The translations under genes and the position numbers were made by a program. DNA of 20,117 nt from a virus. The DNA is taken from positions 1 to 20,117 of IMG/VR virus record IMGVR_UViG_3300031951_001529; one strand, 5' to 3'. Below the pieces are notes generated by a model. The model saw only the letters and a program-made list of their open reading frames with translations, had not been told where the DNA came from and searched no databases. Below are positions 5,349 through 11,881 of the stretch, one piece after another. Position 1 is the first letter of the stretch; the number at the start of each line of letters is the position of its first letter.

Positions 5349-6121
5349 GCATCGATGTCCGCGTCGACACCAGTGAGCTTCAGGGGCTGGTGAAGCAACT
5401 GCGATCTCTCAATGAGCGGGGCATCAGCTTTGCCACCGGCCGCGCCACGAACAACGTGGCGTTCAAGATCCGCGACGCCTGGAAGACGAAGGCCGCGCAG
5501 GTTTTCGACCGGCCCACGCCGTTCACCCGCAACGCCGTGCTGGTGCGCCGAGCCACCAAAGCGAACCCCATCGCGCGAGTCTTCCTGCGCGACGAAGCCG
5601 GGAACGGCATCGCGCCTCAGGTCTACCTGCAGCAGCAGGTTCTTGGTGGCGAGCGGCGCCTCAAGCGCAGCGAGGTGGCGCTGCGTTCGATGGGCTACCT
5701 GCCGCCGGGCTTCGCCGTCGTGCCTGGTAACGGCACCCGGCTCGACAGCAGCGGAAACGTTTCGGGCCGAACCATGAAGGCCATTCTTGACCAGCTAGGA
5801 AAGCGCAACACCGGCGACCGCGGAGTATTCGCCCTTCGCGCACCGCGCGGGAAGCTGCTGCCGGGCATTTATCGGCGACGCAACGAATCCTCTCGGATTG
5901 CGAAGGGGGCGGCTAAGGGCACGTGGGACAGGCAGCGATTCGTCGTGCCGCTCCTGATCTTCGTGAAGGTTCCACGCTACGCCAAGCGCTTCGAGATCTT
6001 CGACTTTGCTCGCGACGTTATGCGGCGCGAAGCCGTTCCCGAATTCCGCGCCGCACTCACCGCCGAGATCGACCGCGCCCTCGCCAAAGCCGCCCGCGCC
6101 GCGGGCAATGGAGCCGCCTGA
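5345..6121 (+). CDS. phage tail-completion/minor-tail-like protein
   Basis: 258 residues from a GTG at 5345, which overlaps the previous stop and has GGAGGG 4 bp upstream. The layout resembles phage morphogenesis proteins of about this size: an N-terminal helix (SELQGLVKQLRSLNERG), then a FATGRATNNVAFKIRDAW segment, a FDRPTPFTRNAVLV motif, and a basic central part. In other phages such proteins lie among head-tail or tail genes. Here it sits in the early operon, far from the tail genes beyond 17.8 kb, so it may be a moron or may have another role. The similarity is from memory of the family and is not certain. Confidence 0.55.
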   Translation: MSIDVRVDTSELQGLVKQLRSLNERGISFATGRATNNVAFKIRDAWKTKAAQVFDRPTPFTRNAVLVRRATKANPIARVFLRDEAGNGIAPQVYLQQQVLGGERRLKRSEVALRSMGYLPPGFAVVPGNGTRLDSSGNVSGRTMKAILDQLGKRNTGDRGVFALRAPRGKLLPGIYRRRNESSRIAKGAAKGTWDRQRFVVPLLIFVKVPRYAKRFEIFDFARDVMRREAVPEFRAALTAEIDRALAKAARAAGNGAA

Positions 6122-6411
6122 TGTTTAGCCTGGTCAAGAAATCCCCGCACTCTGAGGCTGCCGAGCCTCCGCGCGCCAAGGTCTCGCAGCGCTCCATGGG
6201 CGACGACCTCCAGTTCATCGCGCAACACGGCAAGGCGTGGCTGTCGAACATGGGCAGCGGCTGGGCCTGCTCCTGCGACATGGAGTCGAAGCTGTATGGC
6301 GTGAAGATGGAGGTTTGCAGCAATCGCGGCCTCTCGACTCCCGATGAGGCCGCCGCCCAGTGCGCCGACCGCTTGCGTGACGCGCTGCGCGCGATGGGGG
6401 CGAACTCGTGA
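6121..6411 (+). CDS. hypothetical protein with cysteine cluster
   Basis: 96 residues. It starts at the ATG sharing one base with the previous stop (TGATG). A central part (WLSNMGSGWACSCDMESKLY) holds CSC and a further Cys 17 residues on, perhaps a metal site. The C-terminal helix contains AAAQCADRLRDALRAMG. It ends in a GTGA overlap with the next gene. No family recognised. Confidence 0.6.
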   Translation: MFSLVKKSPHSEAAEPPRAKVSQRSMGDDLQFIAQHGKAWLSNMGSGWACSCDMESKLYGVKMEVCSNRGLSTPDEAAAQCADRLRDALRAMGANS

Positions 6412-6737
6412 GCCACATCAACTCCGCGAAGCCGCGCACCGCCGGCACCATCATCGCCGCGCTACGCGCTGAGGCGCTCTCGATGCGCAAGCCGGAAGGC
6501 GACGTCGCCGCCGAGCTGGCCGACGAGCTCGCGGCCACCCTGCACGCCAACAGCAGCGTCGCGCTGCCCGAAGGCGATGCACCGGCCCTGCTCGGCCTGG
6601 TGCAGGCGCTCACGCCGCTCGAGCAGAAACAGTGGTTCGCGGCCAGCGTCGCCGTGAGCCCCGAAACCCACTACCAGGTGCAGGCCGTGCGCAACGCGCT
6701 GGCCATCGCGCGCCGCCAGCTTGGGCTGACCGCATGA
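6408..6737 (+). CDS. hypothetical helical protein
   Basis: 109 residues from a GTG inside the previous stop (GTGA, 6408-6411). Predicted mainly helical (AAELADELAATLHANSSVAL, then LGLVQALTPLEQKQWFAASV). The C-terminal helix is basic. It ends in ATGA with the next gene. No family recognised. Confidence 0.6.
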   Translation: MSHINSAKPRTAGTIIAALRAEALSMRKPEGDVAAELADELAATLHANSSVALPEGDAPALLGLVQALTPLEQKQWFAASVAVSPETHYQVQAVRNALAIARRQLGLTA

Positions 6738-7063
6738 GCAGCGTCCGGATCCAATTCGGCAACCGCCATGGCCTGCGCACAAGCGCGGAAGTTTTCGTCG
6801 ACGGCCAGAAGCTCGACCGCGTCATGAGCCTTAAGGTGATCGCTCATCCGAACGACGTGGTGCGGGTCGTTTTGGAACTTGCGCCCGATGTTCTCCACAT
6901 CGAATCGGAGCAGGGCGCCGAGTTTCAGGCTGAGGTTGTTCGGGTCGAGAGCAAAGAGCCCGCGCGCCCGGTTATGCCCCCGTCGCGCGACGTTCGAGAG
7001 CCTCAGAACGCTCCTGTTGATTGGCTCAAGGGCTTGATGCGCTTCGGAGGAAAGAAGAAATGA
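6734..7063 (+). CDS. hypothetical beta-rich protein with basic tail
   Basis: 109 residues starting within ATGA (6734-6737). The N-terminal 75 residues alternate hydrophobic and polar residues (VRIQFGNRHGL, AEVFVDGQKL, VVRVVLELAP), as in a small beta-sandwich or barrel. The C-terminus ends FGGKKK. Codon use is slightly less GC-rich in the third position than in the neighbours, so the gene may have joined the operon separately. No family recognised. Confidence 0.6.
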   Translation: MSSVRIQFGNRHGLRTSAEVFVDGQKLDRVMSLKVIAHPNDVVRVVLELAPDVLHIESEQGAEFQAEVVRVESKEPARPVMPPSRDVREPQNAPVDWLKGLMRFGGKKK

Positions 7064-7395
7064 GCAGCGGCATCACCATCGGCCGCATCGGCCAGACCGG
7101 CGCCGGCCCCACCCGCTTCGCCGAGCGCGCCATCGCCGCCACTGCGGCCATCGGCACGAACGCCAAGACCCTGCTGGCCCTGAACCGCACCAGCGGCCGC
7201 GTCAGCCTCCACGACCACGACGAGAACCTTCCGGCCGAGGTGTACTTCGCCCGCGGCGTCTCGCGCACGAGCGACCCGGACTGCCTGGCCGAAGACCTCA
7301 TGACCGAGGCGGCGAGCGCCGGCCTGCTGTCGATCAGCGCCCTGCGCGAAATGGAGCGGCGCATGAAGGCGGCCCGCGCGGGAGCGGACGTATGA
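7060..7395 (+). CDS. hypothetical protein
   Basis: 111 residues, starting in ATGA overlap with the previous gene and ending in ATGA with the next. The first half is Gly/Ala/Thr-rich (ITIGRIGQTGAGPTRFAERA) and the second acidic and helical, ending REMERRMKAARAG. No motif or family recognised. Confidence 0.6.
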   Translation: MSSGITIGRIGQTGAGPTRFAERAIAATAAIGTNAKTLLALNRTSGRVSLHDHDENLPAEVYFARGVSRTSDPDCLAEDLMTEAASAGLLSISALREMERRMKAARAGADV

Positions 7396-7610
7396 GGGCC
7401 AGCACCGACCCCGCCGGCCTCACCGACGACGAGCTGGCAATCGCCGAGCGCTACCACCAGGCGATGGGCGACAGCTACCAGCGCCTTGCCGCCAAGGACC
7501 ACAGCCCCGAGCGCGCGAAGGCCTACCGCGACCTCGCAGCGCGGCACCAGAGCATGGCCGACGCGTGCCGCAAGGAAGCCAAGCATCGGAAGCGTGGGGC
7601 CGCCGCATGA
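7392..7610 (+). CDS. small charged helical protein
   Basis: 72 residues, highly charged. One long helix with regular Tyr/Ala/Arg spacing (YHQAMGDSYQRLAAKDHSPE, then RAKAYRDLAARHQSMAD) suggests a helical hairpin. It starts and ends in ATGA overlaps. No family recognised. Confidence 0.6.
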   Translation: MRASTDPAGLTDDELAIAERYHQAMGDSYQRLAAKDHSPERAKAYRDLAARHQSMADACRKEAKHRKRGAAA

Positions 7611-8152
7611 CCTCGGCCGCCCGCACCGCGCTGGCGCTCGATTTTTTCCGCCGGCTCGCCGAGATCGTCACCCGCCGGGGCGCGAGCCTGCGCGTCGGCT
7701 TCAAGGGCCGCTTCGCCTACCTGCAGGCGCAGTGGCCGGGCGCCGAGGAAGCGCTGAGCCTGCTGCGCGCCGAGAACTTCGAGGTGGTGCGCTACCTCAC
7801 CGAGGCCGAAGAGGCGCAGCACCCCGAAGAACCCAGCACCGAACGCGGCCGCCGCCTCAGCGCCGAACGCGCTGAGCTGGCCTTCACCGCGCTGGAAATG
7901 CGCGCCGAGATCGATGCCCTGGTCGAGGCTATGGCCTGCCGCCCGAGGCTGGCGAACGACGGCAAGCGCGCCTGGCTTTGCGTGCAGGCCCAGGGCGAGT
8001 GGATCCCGGTGCTCCGCTGCCGCAAGGGCGCCGTGCCAGAACGCTTCGACCTCGAGGCAGCGCTCAGTGCCGCACGTCCCGACACCAAAGCCATTTGCCG
8101 CCGCGAGCGGCGAACCACCCCCGCTGCACCCACCACGGAGCAAGCCGCATGA
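7607..8152 (+). CDS. hypothetical protein directly upstream of DGR target 1
   Basis: 181 residues from the ATG at 7607 (ATGA overlap with the gene before); an earlier in-frame Met at 7565 would overlap that gene too far. A small alpha/beta N-terminal part (residues 1-65) is followed by an acidic linker and a long helix (about 84-105). The C-terminal part contains AWLCVQAQGEWIPVLRCRKG and ends in a basic, Pro/Thr-rich tail. It ends in ATGA with the first DGR target. No family recognised, and no motif ties it to the DGR. Confidence 0.6.
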   Translation: MTSAARTALALDFFRRLAEIVTRRGASLRVGFKGRFAYLQAQWPGAEEALSLLRAENFEVVRYLTEAEEAQHPEEPSTERGRRLSAERAELAFTALEMRAEIDALVEAMACRPRLANDGKRAWLCVQAQGEWIPVLRCRKGAVPERFDLEAALSAARPDTKAICRRERRTTPAAPTTEQAA

Positions 8153-8691
8153 ACTCATCCACCGCGAGCGCCATCGTTGGCGCATTGCAATCAGTCACCG
8201 AGGCGCTGACCACCGGCGCCGCGCTCAGCCTTCAGCAGCCCGAAACGGCCCAGATTGACGTCACTCGCCTGAGCAGCGGCAATGATGGCGCCGTCGGCGG
8301 CCCGCGTTTCGTCGACCAGGGCGACGGCACCATCATCGACACAGTGAACCGCCTCCAGTGGTCGAAGGCCACGCTGACGCCGAAGTGCATCAGCCAGCAC
8401 GACGCGTTGAGGCTCTGCGAAGGGCTGTGCTTGGCCGCGTACGGTGACTGGCGACTGCCCACGCGAGCCGAGCTGATCACGCTGGTTGACGACAGCCGCC
8501 ATCAGCCGGCGATTAACGTCGACGCGTTCCCCGACACCAAGAGCGAATGGTACTGGACCAGCACCGTCTGCGCGTGGTCCTCGTCCCGCGCCTGGTGCGT
8601 CAATTTCTATCTCGGCGATTGCAGCTACGTCGGCCGCGGCAGCAGCTACGGCCTCGTCCGCGCGGTGCGTTCGGTGCCGGCCGGTCAGTGA
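8149..8691 (+). CDS. DGR target protein 1, DUF1566/C-type-lectin-like
   Basis: 180 residues. Residues 1-52 form an extension with no clear signal peptide. From residue 54 a DUF1566-type domain begins: FVDQGDGTIIDTVNRLQW, then DWRLPTRAELITLVDDSR (WRLPT at 101-105) and EWYWTST before the variable part. The family has the formylglycine-generating-enzyme/C-type-lectin fold used by known DGR-diversified proteins. Residues 142-179 are encoded by VR1, with the varied positions clustered in residues 147-168 and a constant GLVRAVRSVPAG end. Diversified members bind ligands through the varied surface; the ligand here is unknown. It starts in ATGA with the previous gene and precedes a shorter paralog. 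No phage structural domain is attached. Confidence 0.88.
   Translation: MNSSTASAIVGALQSVTEALTTGAALSLQQPETAQIDVTRLSSGNDGAVGGPRFVDQGDGTIIDTVNRLQWSKATLTPKCISQHDALRLCEGLCLAAYGDWRLPTRAELITLVDDSRHQPAINVDAFPDTKSEWYWTSTVCAWSSSRAWCVNFYLGDCSYVGRGSSYGLVRAVRSVPAGQ
8572..8685 (+). repeat. DGR variable repeat 1 (VR1)
   Basis: 114 bp, aligned without gaps to TR (9641-9754). All 15 differences fall on template adenines, out of 24 adenines in TR. The first 15 bp and the last 36 bp have no adenine in TR and are identical. The last block (8650-8685) is the likely initiation-of-mutagenic-homing region. The first base after the repeat differs from that after TR (C here, G in TR). The repeat ends two codons before the stop of its gene. 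Confidence 0.93.
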
Positions 8692-8719
8692 CCTTTTCCT
8701 TTTGCCCACGGAGATTCCC

Positions 8720-9124
8720 ATGAACAGCGACACCCCCCGATTCGTCGACAACGGCGATGGCACCGTCACCCTGCCCGCGCTGGGACTGATGTTCTCGAAG
8801 GCCACCATCACTGAGGTCGATGTCACCCAGCACCAGGCGGAAGACCTTTGCCGCGAGCTGCGGCTGGCTGGCCACGCCGATTGGCGCCTCCCCACCGACC
8901 ACGAGCTGCTCGCGCTCGTTGATCGCTCGCGCTACAACCCGGCCATCGACACGACGTTCTTCCCCGACACGAAGAGCGACTGGTACTGGACCAGCACGGT
9001 CTGTGCGTGGTCCTCGTCCCGCGCCTGGGGCGTCTATTTCGATTTCGGCCATTGCAGCTACGACGGCCGCGACGGCAGCCTCGGCCTCGTCCGCGCGGTG
9101 CGTTCGGTGCCGGCCGGTCAGTAA
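8720..9124 (+). CDS. DGR target protein 2, DUF1566/C-type-lectin-like
   Basis: 134 residues. A GGAG ribosome binding site lies 6 bp before the ATG at 8720, 28 bp after the first target. It is a paralog of target 1 without the 52-residue extension: FVDNGDGTVTL near the start, DWRLPTDHELLALVDRSR in the middle (WRLPT at 55-59), DWYWTST, and a VR-encoded end (residues 96-133). The two proteins also share the CAWSSSRAW approach to the varied part, so the family arose by gene duplication. Short, single-domain and without a signal peptide or tail-fibre domain, it may be displayed by an unknown partner or act in the cytoplasm. Confidence 0.88.
   Translation: MNSDTPRFVDNGDGTVTLPALGLMFSKATITEVDVTQHQAEDLCRELRLAGHADWRLPTDHELLALVDRSRYNPAIDTTFFPDTKSDWYWTSTVCAWSSSRAWGVYFDFGHCSYDGRDGSLGLVRAVRSVPAGQ
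9005..9118 (+). repeat. DGR variable repeat 2 (VR2)
   Basis: 114 bp, gap-free alignment with TR. There are 17 differences: 16 on template adenines and one T-to-G change at 9029, in the codon where TR reads TAC and VR2 GGC. The adenine-free 36-bp end (9083-9118) is identical to TR and VR1. The base after the repeat is C, as after VR1 and unlike TR. Nine adenine positions carry the same new base in VR1 and VR2. Confidence 0.93.
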
Positions 9125-9146
9125 CTCTGCCCTCTGATTGCCCCGC

Positions 9147-9587
9147 ATGTCCGCCAACCTTCCGCCTATCGTGAATCTTGCCGAGCGCCTGATGCTTGAG
9201 GTGGAGCGTGCTGTACGCGCGTTCCCGCGCTACCACAAGTACAGCCTTGGCCAAGAGCTGCGCCAGCAGTGCCGCGACTTGGTGCGCCTGTGCTATCGGG
9301 CGTGGCGGGCGAGGGACCAGCAGCACGTGCTGCTCCCCGCGCTGGTGGATGGTGTCGACGACATCAAGCTCAGCCTGCAGCTTGGCAGCCAGCTCCGCGC
9401 GTTCCGCAGCTTCGACCAGTTCGAGGCCCTGCTGCGCGTCGCGCTTGATCTTGGCCGCCAAGCTGGCGGATGGCGCAGGCAAGTCCTTTCGCACCCCAAG
9501 GGCCAGAATCCCGAGCCCGCGCCGGCCCGGGAGCGTGCCCACACACTGAGTACCCGCTCCGCCTCAACCCAAGGGGCCAACGCATGA
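9147..9587 (+). CDS. avd: DGR accessory variability determinant (Avd-like)
   Basis: 146 residues from the ATG at 9147; a TTG at 9138 is also in frame. The order and pattern (LPPIVNLAERLMLEVERAVR, then FPRYHKYSLGQELRQQC, then a long helix to LLPALVDGVDDIKLSLQLGS) match the Avd/four-helix-bundle family of DGR accessory proteins (S23-like fold). In known DGRs, Avd forms a basic pentameric barrel that binds the reverse transcriptase and template RNA and is needed for cDNA synthesis. Family members are usually about 120-130 residues; this one has a Pro/Arg-rich tail of about 30 residues. It lies between target 2 and the TR and ends in ATGA (9584-9587) with the reverse-transcriptase ORF. Confidence 0.85.
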   Translation: MSANLPPIVNLAERLMLEVERAVRAFPRYHKYSLGQELRQQCRDLVRLCYRAWRARDQQHVLLPALVDGVDDIKLSLQLGSQLRAFRSFDQFEALLRVALDLGRQAGGWRRQVLSHPKGQNPEPAPARERAHTLSTRSASTQGANA

Positions 9588-10948
9588 CGAAGCCGCGCCG
9601 CCATACAGGCCGTTCGGACGGGTCGCAAGCGAGCGGGGATGCGTGGTCCTCGTCCCACGCCTGGTACGTCAATTTCAATAACGGCAATTGCAACAACGAC
9701 AACCGCGACAACAACAACGGCCTCGTCCGCGCGGTGCGTTCGGTGCCGGCCGGTGAGTGTGAGGGTGCCGCGGCCCAGGGCGTGAACCTTCGCGCCCTGC
9801 ATGCCGCATGGAAGGAAGCGCGGCGCGGCAAGTCGCCCAGCCGTGACCAGCTCGCGTTCGATGCGCGATGGGCCGAGGGGCTGGCGGCACTCGAAAGCGA
9901 GCTGCGCAGCGGCACGTGGAGGCCGCGCCCGAGCACCTGCTTTGTCGCGACCCGCCCGAAGGCCCGCGAGATTCATGCCCCGCACTTCGCCGATCGCGTG
10001 GTTCATCACTGGCTGGTGCCCCAGCTCGAAGCCATCTGGGAGCCTCGCTTCATCCACGACAGCTACGCGAATCGCCGTGGCAAGGGCAGCCATGCGGCCG
10101 TGCAGCGCGTTGAAGGCTTCGTCCGCCAGGTAGCGAGCGGCCAGGGCGGGGGCTGGTTCCTGCAGCTCGACATCCACAACTTCTTCGTCAGCATTCACCG
10201 GGCCACCCTGTATGGCTTGCTGCGGCCGGTGACGCGCACGGCCGGCCTGCACCTCGATGCCCAGCGTGCCGCCCATGCGCTGCTCCGCGGGCCGGCACTG
10301 GCCGCCGGAGTGCACCAGGTGGGCACCGATGCGGAGCACGCCGTGGTGCCGCCCCACAAGCGGCTGGCCAATGCGTCGCCCGGCTGCGGCCTGCCGGTTG
10401 GCAACCTCAGCAGCCAGTTCTTCGCCAACGTCTACCTCGATCCGCTGGACCAGTTCATCAAGCGAACTCTGCGCGCGAAGCGCTACGTGCGCTACGTCGA
10501 CGACTTCGTGCTGGTGCACCACGACCGCAGCCAGCTCGAGGCGTGGTGGCGCGACATCGAGGCGTTCCTCGGGCGCGTGCTTAAGCTCTCGCTGAAGCCC
10601 GGCGCGATGATCCGCCCGCTCGGCGACGGCATCGATTTTCTGGGCTACGTGATCCGCCCCACGCACACCATCACGCGGCGGCGCGTTGTGGCCCACCTGC
10701 GCGAGTCGCTCGCCGCTTGGGAGGCTCAGCACGTCCGCGAGGGCGCCATCGAGTGCACGCCGCGGGAGCTCGAAGCCGTCAAGGCGAAGCTGGCCAGCTT
10801 TCGTGGCCACCTGCAGCACGCGCGGGCGCATCGCCTGCAGCAAGCCGTTGCGCGCCGATTCCCTTGGGCATTGGCACTGGACGTCCGCCGCAGGTTTCGG
10901 CCGGCACAGCTGGACCACCCCATTTCAATCCGCTGGAGGACGGCATGA
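9584..10948 (+). CDS. DGR reverse transcriptase
   Basis: 454 residues from the ATG at 9584 (ATGA overlap with avd, AAGGGG 7 bp upstream). The polymerase domain begins near residue 68. Motif A is LDIHNFF with Asp196; motif B is GLPVGNLSSQFFANVYLDPL (GNLSSQ at 273-278), the altered form typical of DGR and related reverse transcriptases; motif C is RYVDDFVLV with YVDD at 304-307; DFLGYVIRPTH follows near residue 350. It would copy the TR RNA with errors at adenines, giving cDNA that replaces VR1 or VR2. A start at the GTG at 9782 would give 388 residues, closer to usual DGR enzymes, but lacks a well-placed ribosome binding site. It ends in ATGA with the HNH gene. Confidence 0.93.
   Translation: MTKPRRHTGRSDGSQASGDAWSSSHAWYVNFNNGNCNNDNRDNNNGLVRAVRSVPAGECEGAAAQGVNLRALHAAWKEARRGKSPSRDQLAFDARWAEGLAALESELRSGTWRPRPSTCFVATRPKAREIHAPHFADRVVHHWLVPQLEAIWEPRFIHDSYANRRGKGSHAAVQRVEGFVRQVASGQGGGWFLQLDIHNFFVSIHRATLYGLLRPVTRTAGLHLDAQRAAHALLRGPALAAGVHQVGTDAEHAVVPPHKRLANASPGCGLPVGNLSSQFFANVYLDPLDQFIKRTLRAKRYVRYVDDFVLVHHDRSQLEAWWRDIEAFLGRVLKLSLKPGAMIRPLGDGIDFLGYVIRPTHTITRRRVVAHLRESLAAWEAQHVREGAIECTPRELEAVKAKLASFRGHLQHARAHRLQQAVARRFPWALALDVRRRFRPAQLDHPISIRWRTA
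9641..9754 (+). repeat. DGR template repeat (TR)
   Basis: 114 bp, the unmutated source of VR1 and VR2. All 24 adenines lie in one block (9657-9717); ten codons read AAC or AAT in the VR frame. AAY codons under adenine mutagenesis can yield up to 15 amino acids and no stop, the normal design of a template. The flanks are adenine-free (first 15 bp, last 36 bp). Unlike many DGRs the repeat is inside the reverse-transcriptase ORF and in the same frame as in the targets, covering residues 20-57 if translation starts at 9584. Confidence 0.93.
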
Positions 10949-11652
10949 AGCGCCCGATGGCCCCGCGCCGCTACTGGACCGCCGCCGAGCTGCGCAAGCT
11001 GCGGCGCAAGTTCCCCACCACGAAGACGGCCGACCTCGCCCGCGAGCTGGGCCGGCACCCGTCCTGCGTCTCGCACAAGGCCTACAGCCTCGGCCTGCGC
11101 AAGGCGCCGGAGTACATGGCCGACGCGCTGCGCTCCGGCCGCACCGACGGCAAGCGCGGCCTCACCACCCGCTTCAAGGCCGGCCAGACGCCGTGGAACA
11201 AGGGCCGCAAGGGCTGGCAAGCCGGCGGTCGGGCCAAGACCACCCAGTTCAGGCCAGGGCGGCCGGCGCACGAGTCGCGCAACTACGTGCCGATCGGCAC
11301 CTACCGCATCAACCACGACGGCTACCTCGAGCAGAAGACCACCGACGACCGCAGCCTCGCGCCGGCGCGCCGCTGGGTGGGCGTGCATCGCCTTGTGTGG
11401 GAAGCCGCGCACGGCCCGGTGCCTCCAGGCCATGCCGTGGTGTTCCGCCCCGGCCGTCGCAGCTCGGAACTCGCGCGAATCACCGTCGACGGCCTCGAGC
11501 TGATCACCCGCGCCGAGCTGATGCGCCGGAACACCCACCACAACCTCCCGCCCGAAGTGAGCCAGCTCATCCAGCTCCGCGGAGCGCTGAACCGGAAGAT
11601 CCGCAACAGGACGAAAGCCCATGACGCAGAACCGAATGCAGAACGTGCGTGA
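10945..11652 (+). CDS. HNH-endonuclease-like protein with SANT-like N-terminus
   Basis: 235 residues, starting in ATGA with the reverse transcriptase and with GGAGGA 4 bp upstream. Residues 9-52 look like a Myb/SANT-type DNA-binding helix bundle (YWTAAELRKLRRKFPTTKTA). Residues 76-90 (RFKAGQTPWNKGRKG) fit NUMOD3-like motifs seen in homing-type nucleases. Residues 146-196 are HNH-like: VHRLVWEAAHGPVPPGHAVV, then VDGLELITRAELMRRN. The usual HH pair before the zinc-binding Asn is VF here (166-167), so catalytic activity is uncertain. Such proteins are common in phages as free-standing nucleases. Coupling to the reverse transcriptase raises the possibility of a DGR role, but chance operon placement is simpler. 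Confidence 0.7.
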   Translation: MKRPMAPRRYWTAAELRKLRRKFPTTKTADLARELGRHPSCVSHKAYSLGLRKAPEYMADALRSGRTDGKRGLTTRFKAGQTPWNKGRKGWQAGGRAKTTQFRPGRPAHESRNYVPIGTYRINHDGYLEQKTTDDRSLAPARRWVGVHRLVWEAAHGPVPPGHAVVFRPGRRSSELARITVDGLELITRAELMRRNTHHNLPPEVSQLIQLRGALNRKIRNRTKAHDAEPNAERA

Positions 11653-11881
11653 CCACCTGGTCGCGATGATGGAAGAGCTGAAGGACCCGAAGGTCACGCC
11701 CGAGGCGCTCGACCGCGCCCGCGCGATCTCCGGCCTCGCGCAGACGTTCACCAACAACGTGAAGGTCGAGCTCGACTTCCGCCGCGAAGCCGGCCTGATG
11801 AGCGAACTGCCCGAGGTGCTCAAGGCGCCGGCGCTTCCGCCGCCGGGCCGCGGGCAACTGATCGAGGGAAAAGCAGAGTGA
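11621..11881 (+). CDS. small hypothetical phage protein
   Basis: 86 residues. The ATG at 11621 lies 32 bp inside the HNH gene end, with AGGA upstream. Two helices (VRDHLVAMMEELKDPKVTPE, then ALDRARAISGLAQTFTNNVK) precede a Pro-rich tail. Proteins with this design (a short helical hairpin ending in a linker) often follow HNH genes in phages; function unknown. The stop overlaps the next start (GTGA). Confidence 0.6.
   Translation: MTQNRMQNVRDHLVAMMEELKDPKVTPEALDRARAISGLAQTFTNNVKVELDFRREAGLMSELPEVLKAPALPPPGRGQLIEGKAE

Noticed and set aside
9293-10918. 541-codon minus-strand frame across the reverse transcriptase
   Set aside because: Shadow of the reverse transcriptase; the plus strand carries all polymerase motifs.
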